64,000 nucleotides of DNA from Paralichthys olivaceus. Lineage: Eukaryota > Chordata > Actinopteri > Pleuronectiformes > Paralichthyidae. Both the position numbers and the translations under genes were made by a program. This document shows positions 61,067 through 64,000 of this stretch, one piece after another (position 1 is the first letter of the stretch; each line of letters opens with the position of its first letter). The DNA is taken from NCBI RefSeq assembly GCF_024713975.1, contig NC_091100.1, forward strand, positions 23,883,501 through 23,947,500. The letters run 5' to 3'. Under the pieces are notes generated by a model that did no database searches, was not told where the DNA came from, and saw nothing but the letters and a program-made list of their open reading frames with translations.

Positions 61067-64000
61067 CTGTAGGGCAAGGAATAATGCTTAGGTTTCACAA
61101 ATTCAACAAGAAGGTGAACAATACACAGTCAGAATTATTACGTCAGAAACGTTTTTGGAATTTTCTTGCATGGGTGTCAGTGCAACTCAATTCTATGATG
61201 TTAGCTTAATTTACCGAACCCATTATCTGCATTATTTGGCTGAGTGACAGATACAGATCAGGAGCTGCTCATCCTTCTATACATCCCATTCTGCTGAACA
61301 TGGTAAAATGTAGGCTACAAATGAGGCCAGGTTAACCTCAAGGACACTGAGCTGTATTCCTGCTCTGGGGGGGGTTAATCTGTACCTCAGCTCCAGCCCT
61401 GGCTCTCTTCAACTCCTGCACAACAGCCTCACCATGAGCACTGAGGCTTTTTTTTAAAACATTACCCCCCCCGATCTGCCACCCTCTGTACATTGTGGTC
61501 TGTGCCACATTCACCTTTGCATCCCTATAATCCTGCAGTTCTGTGGCCCTGAAGGCAGCCAGCTGCTTCCTCAGGAAATGCCCCCTCCCTCCTCACACCC
61601 CACCCTTCCACAACAACCTTAGATTGTGCCAGATGGAGGTTGTTAGAGGGTATTTGCACTGTCACAAGTGGGCAGCACAACTGTGTGTGTATGTGTTTGT
61701 ATGTGTGTATACAGGTGGTTAGTTTGAGGCACAGGATGAGCAAAATGATGGATATGGACTGTGTGTGTGTTTCTTATGCACATACATGATGTTGCCTTTC
61801 ACCTGTGTTTTTAAGAGATGGCGTGTTATAGATCAGCACTGGAGTGAAAGAACTTGAAGTGGTTTTATCATTTTGAATCTGCTCTCAGTCTGATTACTGA
61901 ACCACTGCCAGGGACCCAGTTAAAGTCTATTGGCAAGAGACAATGGTGGTGGGGCCGGAGCCTCTATAATCTTATGCTATGTAAAACCTTTTCTCAGGTC
62001 CACAATGCATGATGGCATGCTTTCACATATGTAAATCAGGACAAGCTTTTGTTAGCACTGTAGCTGTCTGGCTTCTGCTATCCCTGCTGTATTCAGGTAT
62101 TGATTCTGGGCCATTTTCTGCAAAAATGATTTGAATTTTTTTTACCGCTCATTGATTGGAGTTGAAAGGTGACAAGGTTTCTCTAAACTTCACAGACAGT
62201 CCTCTTGCTTGGCTTGGCTTGTCTGGAAGGGAAGTGTCTTTTGCCTGTTTGTATTTTTAGTCTTGTTGCTGTTGCTCATCAGCACTTTCTTCCACAAGAG
62301 CCAACAGGGTTTCAGCTGTTTCCCTCGTTCCAAGTTGTTCTTTCTTGTCTTTTGCCAGTTCACAATTTTCCTATTCCACGCTCTTTCGCAGAGTGAGCCA
62401 AAGTGACTCCGAAATGGGTCAGGGGTGGCATGTCCTGTTTGCTACCACTGCTGGTTTCCATGGAGGAAGTTGCCACTTCTCTGTGTGGTTTCATTTGATT
62501 TGGACCAGCAGCCTTCCTAAAGTGTAATATCAGCCATAGAGCTACCCCAGTACACTGCCTGTCACAGGTGCACAGCAAGGATACATAAAGGTCTGCAGTA
62601 AATGTACCTTCATCATCCACCTACTAAATCCGCAATCATCTGTCTGTCTTTCTGTCGATCTGTATGTGGAACGCACATCTCACAAACTGTGTATCTAAAC
62701 TTAACGCTAGGGATGTGTATTGCTTAAGGCCCAGGAAAGTGCAGCGTCAAATTTGGTGCGATTTGGAAACATGATTTGTTCAGCATAAATTAAACTTGAA
62801 TTAAAAGGTGACTGTGTAGTTGTCAGTGTGGGCATGGCAGTGGGCCTTCAGTCTGTGGACAGTGTTGAACCTGTCTTTCTCTTATAAACTTCAGCAGTGG
62901 TCGGCAAGTGGGTCAAACCGCGGTCAAAATCACCACCAGATCACTTTGATAATGTGCTATTTTCTCCTTATCGGATGAACACAAACATTTAAGGGTGTAG
63001 TGGGTGCTGAAATCTGTCATGGCAACAACATTCATAGAATCACTTCCTCACAAGGTTTTGTTACTGCAATGCTTTATATCGAGCTGAATTACAGAGATTT
63101 TATTTTAAAATCTACTGTCTGGAGATTGCATCGATTGCTTAACAAAATTCGGAAACAGCCATCATGCAATGAATCAAAAAATAAAAGCAAGTTAATTAAA
63201 TCATTCAAACTTTTATATAAACCTCACATGCAAACTGTAATGAAGCAAATTCAGTCTGCATTGCAGATAAACCAGGTAGGATGAACGCAAAGTTCTAACT
63301 TCAAAACGCACCATAGACTTTTTATAAAAAAGCTCTGCACACAAGGTCTGGCCCACAAACTATAAGTGACAATATATTTTAGAATTGTTTGATGAGGACT
63401 CACTTATGACAAGAAATTATTCTGAAGTAGCTCCGCAGCATTAACACAGGCCAAGAGAGCAGGCAGGTTTACAGCAGGCACTGCACTAGAACTCAGAATC
63501 AGGAACAACCTTCACCTCACATCTTTGGTGTTTAAACAAAGTCAACAAGACCCATTAAAACAAAAACAAGAGTATTTATCTACCTCTCAATGAGTAGCTT
63601 GAATTCATGATCAGATTAATTTGTGAAACCATTGATATAAATACCGTAGTAGGAAAACAATTTAACCACTTACTGTCTTATGAAAAAAAGCCAAACCTGT
63701 TGCACAAAAAACTGCCTGACCTAATCAATCCAGCTCCTACTTAAATATTTGTTGTCACATGTCGGTTCCAGCAAATGTATCCGTCACTTGTGGCGACTTG
63801 CCGTGTGAGCATCAATAATTTCTGTGAATCCTGATCATTGATTAGCGGGCCCCATCTGTTTTGATGAACATATTTTCTGTCACAGGAAAAAACAACTTTA
63901 CACAAGTTTGTTGTGGTTACATCATTCCATCTACATTTTCAACACATTCAGTATGTTTACCTTCTCTGTGTAGTCTATAAAACAGTGACATAAGGGGTCA
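61067..64000 (-). other. igfbp4 intron 1 (part)
   Basis: Between the exon 2 acceptor at 61067-61069 and the window edge I see no exon. It contains the repeat at 62615-62970 and otherwise unique-looking sequence. Confidence 0.7.
62615..62970 (+). repeat. unclassified interspersed repeat, copy 3 of 3
   Basis: The longest copy: CAATCATCTGTCTGTCTTTCTGTCGATCTGTATGTGGAACG, CAGGAAAGTGCAGCGTCAAATTTGGTGCGATTTGGA and AACTTCAGCAGTGGTCGGCAA. Shares block order with 39766-40020 and in part with 34575-34870. Confidence 0.65.

Overview
This window looks like a teleost fish chromosome, probably percomorph-like. It has intron-rich vertebrate genes with GT/AG splice sites, fish-type short DNA transposons, a tRNA-derived SINE and many CA/GT microsatellites. 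I read six protein-coding genes by joining exons across splice sites. From left to right they are: the 5' half of a type I keratin (minus strand, running off the left edge), krt222 (plus), tns4 (minus), ccr7 (minus), smarce1/BAF57 (minus) and the 3' three exons of igfbp4 (minus, exon 1 beyond the right edge). No bacterial-type operon, CRISPR array or rRNA is present.

The gene set is that of human 17q21.2 (IGFBP4, TNS4, CCR7, SMARCE1, KRT222, then type I keratins). Here tns4-ccr7-smarce1 is flipped as a block relative to igfbp4 and krt222, so one three-gene inversion explains both the order and every strand. Products span the cytoskeleton (keratin, Krt222), focal adhesion (tensin-4), lymphoid chemokine reception (CCR7), chromatin remodelling (BAF57) and secreted IGF control (IGFBP-4). 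They share a neighbourhood, not a pathway.

Region by region: 1-1752, keratin exons 3-1 and TATA box; 1753-11376, gene-free DNA with a 762-bp hAT relic, small MITEs and a LINE tail; 11377-26369, krt222 with nine coding exons; 26370-29090, convergent 3' ends of krt222 and tns4; 29091-37013, tns4 with 13 coding exons; 37014-40650, SINE-bearing spacer; 40651-42111, ccr7 with three coding exons; 42112-44642, spacer and smarce1 3'UTR; 44643-52190, smarce1 with ten coding exons and a noncoding first exon; 52191-57357, spacer and igfbp4 3'UTR; 57358-64000, igfbp4 exons 4, 3, 2 and part of intron 1.

The observations most worth following are: (1) krt222 encodes a whole intermediate-filament rod, with the human KRT222 start codon matching an internal Met; (2) its exon 4 carries keratin-like signal in two different frames, with two donors 5 nt apart; (3) the three-gene inversion; (4) an RGD triplet in IGFBP-4 at the position where IGFBP-1/-2 carry theirs; (5) a hAT element with a perfect 8-bp target duplication inserted in a repeat whose uninterrupted sister copy lies 1.3 kb away. 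Exon joins are mine by eye and no database search was run.
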